Source: Cellvibrionaceae bacterium
GTDB taxonomy: Bacteria; Pseudomonadota; Gammaproteobacteria; Pseudomonadales; Cellvibrionaceae
Length of the DNA stretch: 64,000 nt
Reading direction: 5' to 3'
Assembly (NCBI GenBank): GCA_021151825.1
Contig: JAGKWQ010000005.1
Span: forward strand, 124,001-188,000
Part shown: positions 53,105-60,750 of the stretch, one piece after another
Numbering within the stretch: the stretch's first letter is position 1
Layout of the letters: each line of letters starts with the position of its first letter
The notes under the pieces: generated by a model
Told to the model about the DNA's origin: nothing
Seen by the model: the letters and a program-made list of their open reading frames with translations, nothing else
Databases searched by the model: none
Program-made: the position numbers and the translations under genes

Positions 53105-53141
53105 CGATTTTTTTAATTTGAAATTATGTAAAGGAAAAGTC

Positions 53142-54296
53142 ATGTCTGAATATTCTGTTTTTACCTCTGAATCTGTTTCTGAAGGCCACCCCGACAAATT
53201 AGCGGATCAAATATCTGATGCCGTCCTCGATGCAATTTTAAAAGATGATCCCCATGCACGCGTTGCAGTAGAAACGCTGGTAAAAACCGGCATGGCAATT
53301 GTGGCAGGCGAAGTGCGCACTTCCACTTATGTCGATCTGGAAGATTTGATTCGTCAAGTAATTCTGGATATCGGCTACAACTCCAGCGATGTAGGTTTCG
53401 ATGGTGCCTCTTGCGCAGTGTTAAATGCAATCGGCAAACAATCTGCCGATATCGCCATGGGCGTTGATGAAGGTGATGAAAAAGATTTGGGTGCTGGTGA
53501 CCAGGGTTTGATGTTTGGTTATGCCACCAACGAAACGTCCGTATTAATGCCAGCACCGATTTTTTACGCACACCGTTTGGTAGAAAAACAAGCGCAACTG
53601 CGCAAGAGCGGCGAACTGCCCTGGTTGCGTCCCGATGCAAAAAGCCAGGTAACCCTGCGTTACGAAAACGGCAAACCTGTTGCTGTTGATGCAGTCGTCC
53701 TTTCTACCCAACACAGCCCCAGCGTAAAACAATCTGATATTCGCGAAGCCGTGCGTGAATTAATTATTAAAAATGTGTTGCCTGCTGAATGGCTACATGC
53801 AGATACCCAATATCACATTAACCCAACCGGCCAATTTATTATCGGTGGTCCAGTAGGTGACTGTGGTTTGACTGGTCGTAAGATTATTGTTGACTCCTAC
53901 GGTGGTATGGCTCGTCACGGTGGCGGTGCATTCTCCGGTAAAGACCCATCAAAAGTAGACCGCTCTGCAGCTTACGCTGGTCGCTATGTAGCAAAAAATA
54001 TTGTTGCGGCTGGTTTAGCAGACCGCTTGGAAATTCAAGTGAGTTACGCGATCGGTGTTGCTGAACCTACATCGATTTCAATCAATACTTTCGGCACTGG
54101 AAAAATTTCTGATGCAGCGATTATTGATTTGATCCGCGAACATTTCGATTTGCGTCCACGCGGCTTGATTGAAATGCTCAACCTGAGACGCCCGATTTAT
54201 CGCCAGACTGCCGCCTACGGTCACTTTGGTCGCGAGCTTCCCGATTTTACGTGGGAGAAAACCGATAAAGCCGATGCACTGAAAAAGGCTCTGTGA
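53142..54296 (+). CDS. metK: S-adenosylmethionine synthetase
   Basis: A 384-residue enzyme (E. coli 384). It makes S-adenosylmethionine from methionine and ATP. Seen: FTSESVSEGHPDKLADQISDA (ATP-binding His and metal Asp), GAGDQGLMFGYA, the mobile loop region, and GGGAFSGKDPSKVDRSAAYAGRY (phosphate-binding P-loop-like segment). The frame is open eight codons upstream, but the ATG at 53142 has an AAGGAAAAG ribosome site and matches the family start. Its neighbours ahcY and metF complete the methyl cycle. The upstream spacer is filled by a REP pair, and no known SAM riboswitch structure is evident. Confidence 0.97.
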   Translation: MSEYSVFTSESVSEGHPDKLADQISDAVLDAILKDDPHARVAVETLVKTGMAIVAGEVRTSTYVDLEDLIRQVILDIGYNSSDVGFDGASCAVLNAIGKQSADIAMGVDEGDEKDLGAGDQGLMFGYATNETSVLMPAPIFYAHRLVEKQAQLRKSGELPWLRPDAKSQVTLRYENGKPVAVDAVVLSTQHSPSVKQSDIREAVRELIIKNVLPAEWLHADTQYHINPTGQFIIGGPVGDCGLTGRKIIVDSYGGMARHGGGAFSGKDPSKVDRSAAYAGRYVAKNIVAAGLADRLEIQVSYAIGVAEPTSISINTFGTGKISDAAIIDLIREHFDLRPRGLIEMLNLRRPIYRQTAAYGHFGRELPDFTWEKTDKADALKKAL

Positions 54297-54320
54297 TTTT
54301 AACGAACATCTCCGCGTTAC

Positions 54321-54354
54321 TTGTGTTGGGGTTCGTTCCTCACCCCAATCTTAC
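54321..54354 (-). repeat. Single REP-like hairpin between metK and ahcY
   Basis: On the minus strand it reads GTAAGATTGGGGTGAGG and then CGAACCCCAACAC, with stem TTGGGG/CCCCAA. It shares the GTAGGTTGGGGTGAG consensus with the elements at 55829 and 55941. Confidence 0.65.
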
Positions 54355-54417
54355 GCAATACGCAAAAATTTTAATTGATGTGACAACACACAATTTTTAT
54401 TAAACAGGATTAACACT

Positions 54418-55806
54418 ATGAGCTTCACCGACTACAAAGTTGCCGCTAGAACCCCCGAAGAATTTGCGAAAGACGCTCATTGGGGCCGCAAGGAAATTGA
54501 AATTGCCGAAGGCGAAATGCCGGCACTGATGGCATTGCGCCGCAAATACAAAAATTCAAAACCACTGGCTGATGCAAAAATTATTGGCTGTATCCACATG
54601 ACCATCCAAACCGCCGTGTTGATTGAAACATTGATCGACCTGGGTGCAGAAGTGCGCTGGTCATCGTGCAATATTTTCTCCACGCAAGATCACGCTGCGG
54701 CAGCAATTGCTGCAGCTGGTATTCCAGTGTTTGCGTGGAAAGGTGAAACTGAAGAAGAATTCTGGTGGTGTATTGAGCAAACCATCAACAAAGATGGCAA
54801 AGTCTGGGATGCGAATATGATCCTCGACGACGGTGGCGATGTAACGCAAATCGTTCACGAAAAATATCCGCACATGCTGGATAAAATTCACGGCATTTCT
54901 GAAGAAACCACCACCGGTGTTCATCGCTTGCTCGACATGTTGAAAAAGGGTCAATTAAAGGTGCCTGCAATCAACGTGAACGATGCAGTTACCAAAAGTA
55001 AAAATGACAACAAATACGGCTGCCGTCATAGCCTGAATGATGCAATCAAACGCGGCACCGACCATTTGCTCGCCGGTAAAAAAGCATTGGTTATTGGTTA
55101 TGGCGATGTGGGTAAAGGTTCTGCTGCATCACTGCGTCAGGAAGGCATGATTGTTAAAGTGACCGAGATAGATCCAATCTGCGCAATGCAAGCGTGTATG
55201 GATGGTTTTGAAGTGGTATCACCGTACAACAACGGCATTAACACTGGCAAATTTGAAGATATTAACCACATCGTATTGGGTACAACGGATTTGGTGGTTA
55301 CCACTACCGGTAACGTCAACGTATGCGATTCCGCCATGCTGCGCGCATTAAAAAATGGCGCGGTGGTATCTAACATCGGCCACTTCGATAGTGAAATCGA
55401 TACCGCATTTATGCGCAAAAACTGGGAGTGGGAAGAAGTTAAACCCCAAGTGCATAAAATCTATCGCGACAAAGCCACCAACAATCATTTGATTTTGTTA
55501 TCGGAAGGTCGTTTGGTAAACCTCGGTAATGCGACCGGCCACCCATCGCGTATTATGGATGGCTCTTTCGCCAACCAGGTTCTTGCACAAATTTATTTGT
55601 ATGAGCGCAAATTTGCTGATTTGCCTGCGGAACAAAAGGCAGAGCATTTGTATGTGCGTGTATTGCCGAAGAAACTCGACGAAGAAGTGGCGAAAGATAT
55701 GGTGGAAGGTTTTGGTGGCGTAATCACCAAACTCACTTCGCAACAGGCTGAATATATCGGCGTGGAAGTAGAAGGCCCGTTCAAGCCGGAATCTTATAAG
55801 TATTAA
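54418..55806 (+). CDS. ahcY: S-adenosylhomocysteine hydrolase
   Basis: A 462-residue enzyme that reversibly splits S-adenosylhomocysteine into adenosine and homocysteine, removing the product inhibitor of methyltransferases. Seen: GCIHMTIQTAVLIETL with the substrate-binding His and Thr, SSCNIFSTQDHAAAA, NDAVTKSKNDNKYGCRHS with the catalytic Lys/Asp region, the NAD motif VIGYGDVGKGSA, and the C-terminal KPESYKY that contributes to the neighbouring NAD site. An AGGA ribosome site precedes the ATG. It lies in the metK-ahcY-metF order and is expected to belong to the SAH-responsive regulon. Confidence 0.97.
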   Translation: MSFTDYKVAARTPEEFAKDAHWGRKEIEIAEGEMPALMALRRKYKNSKPLADAKIIGCIHMTIQTAVLIETLIDLGAEVRWSSCNIFSTQDHAAAAIAAAGIPVFAWKGETEEEFWWCIEQTINKDGKVWDANMILDDGGDVTQIVHEKYPHMLDKIHGISEETTTGVHRLLDMLKKGQLKVPAINVNDAVTKSKNDNKYGCRHSLNDAIKRGTDHLLAGKKALVIGYGDVGKGSAASLRQEGMIVKVTEIDPICAMQACMDGFEVVSPYNNGINTGKFEDINHIVLGTTDLVVTTTGNVNVCDSAMLRALKNGAVVSNIGHFDSEIDTAFMRKNWEWEEVKPQVHKIYRDKATNNHLILLSEGRLVNLGNATGHPSRIMDGSFANQVLAQIYLYERKFADLPAEQKAEHLYVRVLPKKLDEEVAKDMVEGFGGVITKLTSQQAEYIGVEVEGPFKPESYKY

Positions 55807-55825
55807 TTGATGTAAATTGTGGCAG

Positions 55826-55864
55826 GTCATGTAGGTTGGGGTGAGAAACGACCCCCTACATGAC
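55826..55864 (+). repeat. REP-like hairpin downstream of ahcY
   Basis: The head GTAGGTTGGGGTGAG is followed by a long stem, GTCATGTAGG/CCTACATGAC plus GGGG/CCCC. It could also act as a terminator or mRNA stabiliser for ahcY. Confidence 0.7.
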
Positions 55865-55940
55865 GAACTCTCAATTTGCGCTCATGTTTATCCATGCAAA
55901 CGAATGAACATCTTCTTAAAAATTATTTATCCTCGTTAAT

Positions 55941-55984
55941 TGTGTTGGGGTCGCCTCAGCCTACGCGGCCCGCCCCAACCTACG
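55941..55984 (-). repeat. REP-like element upstream of metF
   Basis: On the minus strand it begins GTAGGTTGGGGCGGGCC and ends GACCCCAACACA. It is inverted relative to the element at 55826 and about 75 bp away, giving a REPIN-like pair. Confidence 0.7.
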
Positions 55985-55996
55985 TAGAGCACCACT

Positions 55997-56845
55997 ATGA
56001 CAGACTCACAATTGCGTTTAAGCTTTGAGTTTTTCCCAACCAAAACGCCGGAAGGAAAAGCCAAGCTGCTTAATGTTCGCAACGAATTAAATTTTTTCAA
56101 TCCGGATTTTTTTTCCGTCACTTACGGCGCAGGTGGATCCACTCGCGATAACACCAAAGGCCTGGTTACACAATTTGTACAAGATGGTATTAGCACCGCA
56201 CCACACTTGTCGTTTGGTGGTGACGATGATGAGACGATCAAAACATTAATTCAGGAATACAAAGACGCAGGCGTGGATCGCATTGTTGCATTGCGTGGCG
56301 ATATGCCATCCGGTATGGGCGGCGGCTCCCAATTAGTTTACGCCAATGAGCTGGTAGCCTTTATCCGCAAGCATTTTGGCGAGCATTTCCAACTGGAAGT
56401 CGCGGCCTATCCGGAAATTCATCCGCAAGCCAAAAGCTACAGCGACGATGTTCGCTATTTGAAAGGCAAATTTGATGCGGGCGCGAACAGCGCGATTACG
56501 CAATATTTTTTCAATCCGGATGCGTATTTTTTCTTTATTGACCAATGCCAGAAGGCCGGTATTACCCAGCCAATTTATCCCGGCATTATGCCTATCATCA
56601 ATTACAAGAATTTGACCCGTTTCTCCGATTCGTGTGGTGCGGAAATTCCGCGCTGGCTGCGTAAAGCATTGGAAAATTACGGTGATGATGAAGCCAGTTT
56701 GAAAGCGTTTGGCGTTGAGCTGGTAACCGAGCTCTGCGAAACCCTGCTGGAAAACGGAGCACCCGGTTTGCACTTCTATACCATGAACCAAACTGAACCT
56801 ACTGCGCAGATCGTGCGTAATTTGGGTTTGGTGCCGGTGGAATAA
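55997..56845 (+). CDS. metF: 5,10-methylenetetrahydrofolate reductase
   Basis: A 282-residue FAD enzyme. It reduces 5,10-methylene-THF to 5-methyl-THF, the methyl donor for methionine synthesis. Seen: LSFEFFPTKTPEG (catalytic Glu region), VTYGAGGSTRD, DRIVALRGDMP (FAD and folate contacts), AAYPEIHPQA and ITQYFFNPDAYFFFIDQC, and GLHFYTMN near the C-terminus. The length is that of bacterial MetF (E. coli 296). The ribosome site is weak, and a REP-like element ends only 12 bp before the ATG. It completes the homocysteine-methionine-SAM cycle with its neighbours. Confidence 0.96.
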   Translation: MTDSQLRLSFEFFPTKTPEGKAKLLNVRNELNFFNPDFFSVTYGAGGSTRDNTKGLVTQFVQDGISTAPHLSFGGDDDETIKTLIQEYKDAGVDRIVALRGDMPSGMGGGSQLVYANELVAFIRKHFGEHFQLEVAAYPEIHPQAKSYSDDVRYLKGKFDAGANSAITQYFFNPDAYFFFIDQCQKAGITQPIYPGIMPIINYKNLTRFSDSCGAEIPRWLRKALENYGDDEASLKAFGVELVTELCETLLENGAPGLHFYTMNQTEPTAQIVRNLGLVPVE

Positions 56846-56860
56846 TAATCACTTTGAAAT

Positions 56861-56891
56861 AGCCGGAAGTCGCTGCGCTCTTCCAACCTAC
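56861..56891 (-). repeat. REP-like element downstream of metF (first of a pair)
   Basis: On the minus strand it begins GTAGGTTGGAAGAGCGCAG and continues to ACTTCCGG. Its core GTCGCTGCGCTC pairs perfectly with GAGCGCAGCGAC at 56933-56944. Confidence 0.75.
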
Positions 56892-56908
56892 GGTATGAAC
56901 ATGGTTTG

Positions 56909-56954
56909 TTGGTTGGAATGGGCCGCATAGGTGAGCGCAGCGACTTCCGACACG
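56909..56954 (+). repeat. REP-like element downstream of metF (second of a pair)
   Basis: It begins GGTTGGAATGGGCCGC and continues GTGAGCGCAGCGACTTCCG. It is the inverted partner of the element at 56861-56891, forming a REPIN-like unit after metF. Confidence 0.75.
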
Positions 56955-57228
56955 CACCATCACCCTTATTTCACATACGCTATCGCAAAATCTGCATAAA
57001 AATTCCAGCTATTTTTGCGGATTTTTTATGCGCCAACCCACTTTTCCGTAACACGCGCATAAACAATTTTATTTGCCCGTTTTCAATATTTTTTAGAGGC
57101 CTACACTCTAGTCATCGGTGATTAATTTTCACCGAAAACAATCGCGTGAAATCCGGCTTTGCCGTTCAGGTTTTCAGCGTTGCCGCTTGATTTTGCGTTC
57201 ACAGCAAGCTTCAGGAAGGTGCTAAAAA

Positions 57229-57825
57229 ATGTCTTATACCTATCAAAATAATGCACAACAAAAATCCATTGGTATTTTCGTAGTAATTGTTTTTCATCTG
57301 GTTATTGCCGCCGCGCTTATCAGCGGTTTAGCGCCACACATTGATGTAGCTATCCCTAAAGTATTTACAACAAAAGTCGTTGTGGAAAAACCCGTTGAAA
57401 CTTCGCCACCGGCAATTCCAGAACCGGTGATTGATCAAACTGCTATCGACGTAACACAACTGCAACCCGTTATTTTCGATAGTGAGCCCAAAACTATCAG
57501 CACCATCAAAGTTGATAATTCACCGGTCATTGCCGTGAGTTCAGTTGTAAAACCAAAAATTTTACAAGCAAGCAAACCTGCTTATCCCACTGCATCAATT
57601 CGTTTAGGTGAAGAAGGCGCAACCGGTTTGCGTTTATATATCAATGAAACGGGGCGAGTGGTTGACGTGCAACTGGCATCCAGTAGCGGATCAGAGCGTT
57701 TGGATAACGCCGCGATTGCACACGCAAAACGCAATTGGAAATTTTCGCCCTGTATGGAAGGTGATAAAGCGGTCGCTTGCTGGCATCAAACCAAATTGGT
57801 GTGGAAGCTGGAGAATGCTCGTTAG
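57229..57825 (+). CDS. TonB family energy-transducing protein
   Basis: A 198-residue protein. One N-terminal membrane anchor (about 14-35; IGIFVVIVFHLVIAAALISGL) is followed by a Pro/Val/Glu-rich periplasmic spacer (about 50-105) and a C-terminal TonB domain (about 115-195) with KPAYPTASIRLGEEGATGLRLYINETGRV and SSGSERLDNAAIAHAKRNWKFSP. TonB proteins couple the proton gradient, through ExbB-ExbD, to outer-membrane receptors. No exbB or exbD is nearby, so it must share these. Two Cys close together near the C-terminus (CMEGDKAVAC) may form a disulfide. AGGAAGG precedes the ATG. It may serve one of the TBDRs of this region. Confidence 0.9.
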   Translation: MSYTYQNNAQQKSIGIFVVIVFHLVIAAALISGLAPHIDVAIPKVFTTKVVVEKPVETSPPAIPEPVIDQTAIDVTQLQPVIFDSEPKTISTIKVDNSPVIAVSSVVKPKILQASKPAYPTASIRLGEEGATGLRLYINETGRVVDVQLASSSGSERLDNAAIAHAKRNWKFSPCMEGDKAVACWHQTKLVWKLENAR

Positions 57826-57834
57826 TGTGGTATT

Positions 57835-57864
57835 AGGCCTCGCGTAAACACGAGGCCGTTTTTA
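57835..57864 (+). terminator. Rho-independent terminator of tonB
   Basis: A 7-bp perfect stem GGCCTCG/CGAGGCC with an 8-nt loop is followed by GTTTTTA. Confidence 0.85.
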
Positions 57865-57883
57865 TTTACGAGACCATTTTTAT

Positions 57884-58606
57884 TTAATTGGCACCCAGCA
57901 CCTGCTTCTGCAACTCATGCAATTGTGCAATTCCCTGCTTGGCCAACCCTAACATCGCCGCAAATTCTGTTTCGGTAAATGGTTCAGCTTCAGCGGTGCC
58001 CTGGATTTCGATAATGCCACCATCATCACCCAGCACTACGTTCATATCGGTATCTGCGGATGAATCTTCGGGGTAATCCAGATCGAGCACTGGCACGCCC
58101 TGATAAATTCCTACGGAGATTGAAGCAATCGCACGCTTGAGCGGTTCACCGGTGACTTTGCCTTGTCCCTTCAGGAAATTAATTGCATCGGCCAATGCCA
58201 CCCAGGCTCCGGTAATAGATGCTGTGCGAGTACCACCATCGGCTTGGATAACGTCACAATCGATATGTATGGTGTTCTCACCCAACGCACCGAGATCTAC
58301 TGCAGCACGCAATGAGCGTCCAATCAAGCGCTGGATTTCCACCGTGCGCCCCTGTTGTTTGCCGCGCGCCGCTTCACGATCCATACGGGTACCAGTAGAG
58401 CGCGGCAACATGCCATATTCCGCAGTCAACCAACCTTGCCCTTGGCCGCGCAAGAACGGCGGTACGGAATTCACCACACTGGCAGTACAGATGACTTTGG
58501 TATCACCAAACTCCACCAGCACCGAGCCTTCCGCATGTTTGGTGTAGTGACGGGTGATACGAATAGGGCGTAATTGATTGGGATTGCGACCACTGGGACG
58601 TTGCAT
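57884..58606 (-). CDS. rph: Ribonuclease PH
   Basis: A 240-residue phosphorolytic 3'-exoribonuclease (E. coli 238). It trims tRNA precursors and takes part in rRNA maturation, working as a hexamer. Seen: RPSGRNPNQLRPIRITRHYTKHAEGSVLVEFGDTKVICTASV, the phosphate-binding GMLPRSTGTRMDREAARGKQQGRTVEIQRLIGRSLRA, and DCDVIQADGGTRTASITGAW. The reading frame is intact (unlike the frameshifted rph of E. coli K-12). It is divergent from yicC, the usual order in gammaproteobacteria. Confidence 0.97.
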   Translation of the reverse strand: MQRPSGRNPNQLRPIRITRHYTKHAEGSVLVEFGDTKVICTASVVNSVPPFLRGQGQGWLTAEYGMLPRSTGTRMDREAARGKQQGRTVEIQRLIGRSLRAAVDLGALGENTIHIDCDVIQADGGTRTASITGAWVALADAINFLKGQGKVTGEPLKRAIASISVGIYQGVPVLDLDYPEDSSADTDMNVVLGDDGGIIEIQGTAEAEPFTETEFAAMLGLAKQGIAQLHELQKQVLGAN

Positions 58607-58790
58607 AAATAGGATCCTTACTGCGGGGGAAAAATCAGAAATTCAAAGGGATAGTAAAAAGCTGTGATACCATCCCGCATCTGTAAACGAATGTTAATGT
58701 GCCGGGGAACTCTACCAGTTAACGTCGCCTGACGTAACCGCCCCATTTGAATTTACCTTTGCTATGAACGACTTAGTTCCAGGAGCCGCT

Positions 58791-59660
58791 ATGCCACGCA
58801 GTATGACGGGATTCGCCCGACGTGAAGCCAAACTCCCTTGGGGAACCCTTGTGTGGGAAATCCGCAGTGTAAACCACCGCTATCTTGAACCCAGTTTCCG
58901 CCTGCCAGAAGATTTCCGCGAAATAGAACCTTATCTGCGCGACGCTATGCGCAAAGCCCTGCAACGTGGCAAGGTAGAAGCCAGCTTGAGTGTGCAATGG
59001 GAGCAAGAAGGCGAATCCGAATTAGGTATCAATCTGTCCAAAGTGGCGCAACTCACCAAATCCGCACAACAAATCAACGGACTTCTTGGCTCCGCAGCTG
59101 CACCTGTTAATGCGCTGGATATTTTGCGCTGGCCCGGCGTGATCCAGAAACAGGAACTGGACCGCGAAGCACTGCATAAAGCTGCACTGGATTTATTTGA
59201 ATCCGCATTGGAAGGGTTGATCGAGCATCGTTCACGCGAAGGCGCAGAACTCGAACAATTAATTATTAACCGCCTCGTCAGTGTTTCCACACACGTGGCA
59301 GCGGTGCGCTCGCGCATGCCGGAAATACTCGCAGCACAACGCGAAAAACTGCAGACCAAACTCGCTGCCATACAAATAGATTTAGATCCTGAACGCCTGG
59401 AACAGGAAATCGTATTGCTCGCACAGAAAGCCGATGTCGATGAAGAACTGGATCGCCTGGACACTCACGTCATCGAAGTAAAACGCAGCCTTAAACAAAC
59501 CGATTCCCTTGGTCGCCGCCTGGATTTTTTAATGCAGGAATTAAACCGTGAAGCCAATACCCTTTCATCGAAATCTGTCGTCAGTGAAACGACACAGGCA
59601 GCGGTGGAACTGAAGGTATTGATTGAGCAGATGCGCGAGCAAGTCCAGAATATTGAGTGA
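58791..59660 (+). CDS. yicC: YicC family endoribonuclease
   Basis: A 289-residue protein (E. coli YicC 287). The ATG at 58791 follows an AGGAG ribosome site and gives the family start MPRSMTGFAR; an ATG nine codons earlier is less likely. Seen: the YicC N-terminal domain (SMTGFARRE, WEIRSVNHRYLEPSFRLPEDFR) and the C-terminal DUF1732 part (DVDEELDRLDTHV, GRRLDFLMQELNREANTLSSKS). Recent work in E. coli shows YicC has endoribonuclease activity and helps degrade the small RNA RyhB. It pairs with rph divergently and is followed by its own terminator. Confidence 0.94.
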   Translation: MPRSMTGFARREAKLPWGTLVWEIRSVNHRYLEPSFRLPEDFREIEPYLRDAMRKALQRGKVEASLSVQWEQEGESELGINLSKVAQLTKSAQQINGLLGSAAAPVNALDILRWPGVIQKQELDREALHKAALDLFESALEGLIEHRSREGAELEQLIINRLVSVSTHVAAVRSRMPEILAAQREKLQTKLAAIQIDLDPERLEQEIVLLAQKADVDEELDRLDTHVIEVKRSLKQTDSLGRRLDFLMQELNREANTLSSKSVVSETTQAAVELKVLIEQMREQVQNIE

Positions 59661-59685
59661 TATTTAAGTGTTTGTTTAAAAAACA

Positions 59686-59719
59686 ACAAAAAGCGCCCAG
59701 GTAATGGACGCTTTTTTTA
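59686..59719. terminator. Rho-independent terminator between yicC and the LysR gene
   Basis: The stem AGCG-CCA/TGG-CGCT has one internal mismatch, with T7 to the right and A5 to the left, so it can serve both convergent genes. Confidence 0.8.
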
Positions 59720-59732
59720 TGATTTTTTTCTG

Positions 59733-60617
59733 CTAAATAACATCACCGCCCACAAATTGCTCCACCAGGAAATCGATAAACAACCGCACCTTGGGTGCGA
59801 GATGGCGTTGTTGTGGATAGACAACCCAAACGCCCATTTCCGGCGACTGGAATTCATCCAGCACTGATAACAATTTCCCGTTTGCCAGGTATTCGTCCAC
59901 GTAATAATCCGGTAATTGCGCAAGACCAAGCCCTTTGAGCGCTGCATCCAATAACGCCGGGCCGGAGTTGGCTTGCCAGTTACCGCGCACGATCAAATCC
60001 TTGCGCTGGCCGTTGTGGTGGAGCAACCAATAACCACGCGTGCCGATTAAACAATTATGCCGCTCGAGATCCGTCAGTGTTTGCGGTGGCGCGACACGCG
60101 CGAGGTAATCCGGAGAGCCGACAATATATTCGCACCGGTCACACAGGCGGCGCGCAACCAGCGTTGATTCGCGCAACACGCCCATGCGAATCCCCAGATC
60201 AAAACCCTCCTCAATCATTTCTACCTGACGGTTGCTGAAATACATATTGATCTTCAATTGCGGGTAACGCAGCTGGAAATCATTAACCAACGGGGCGATG
60301 TATTTATCGCCGAAGGTGGCTGGCGCAGTGATTTTCAATATGCCTGTGGGCAGGCCCTGATGTTGCTGCAGCAATACTTCCGCATCACGCACGCCATCAA
60401 ATAGCTGGCGACAGGCTTCAAAATAAATACTGCCCGCTTCCGTTAACCGGATCTGACGGGTGCTGCGATACAACAATTGCGTACCTAATTGCTGTTCCAA
60501 CTGGCTGACCAACCGGCTCACATGTGAGCTGGATACCTGCAAATAACGCGCGGCGGCAATAAAACTGCCATGGCGCACTACCTGTACAAAACCCTCGACC
60601 CGTTCCCAATGCTGCAT
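59733..60617 (-). CDS. LysR-family transcriptional regulator
   Basis: A 294-residue LysR regulator. An N-terminal winged helix-turn-helix (about 5-63; FVQVVRHGSFIAAARYLQVSSSHVSRLVSQLEQQLGTQLL) precedes a two-lobed effector-binding domain (about 90-290). It is divergent from frmA, with a LysR-type inverted repeat in the 133-bp spacer, so it probably controls frmAB. Most frmAB operons in enterobacteria use FrmR, so a LysR controller at this place is consistent with Pseudomonas and related lineages. The effector is presumably formaldehyde or S-hydroxymethylglutathione, but this is inference. Confidence 0.9.
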   Translation of the reverse strand: MQHWERVEGFVQVVRHGSFIAAARYLQVSSSHVSRLVSQLEQQLGTQLLYRSTRQIRLTEAGSIYFEACRQLFDGVRDAEVLLQQHQGLPTGILKITAPATFGDKYIAPLVNDFQLRYPQLKINMYFSNRQVEMIEEGFDLGIRMGVLRESTLVARRLCDRCEYIVGSPDYLARVAPPQTLTDLERHNCLIGTRGYWLLHHNGQRKDLIVRGNWQANSGPALLDAALKGLGLAQLPDYYVDEYLANGKLLSVLDEFQSPEMGVWVVYPQQRHLAPKVRLFIDFLVEQFVGGDVI

Positions 60618-60654
60618 TATTGCTCCATAGCAACAATTAAGTGATTTTCAAATG

Positions 60655-60675
60655 GCTTATTGCAATTTAATAAGC
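60655..60675. promoter_or_regulatory. LysR-type binding site in the lysR-frmA spacer
   Basis: Perfect 7-bp arms GCTTATT/AATAAGC with a 7-nt spacer contain a T-N11-A motif. The site lies between the divergent LysR and frmA genes, as expected for LysR autoregulation and activation of the neighbour. Confidence 0.6.
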
Positions 60676-60750
60676 AGTCTACACTGATCACACTATTTTC
60701 GGGCTTATCGATTCCGGTCAGTAAGCTTTTTATCGACTAAGGAAACCATT

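Larger units (their letters stand above)
56846..57228. other. Intergenic region between metF and tonB
   Basis: About 380 bp without a gene. The first part holds two REP-like elements in opposite orientation; the rest is AT-rich and should contain the tonB promoter. Confidence 0.6.

Noticed and set aside
53018..53141. A SAM or SAH riboswitch in front of metK
   Set aside because: The two hairpins have identical stems and inverted REP heads and do not show the conserved SAM-I, SAM-II or SAH riboswitch core.
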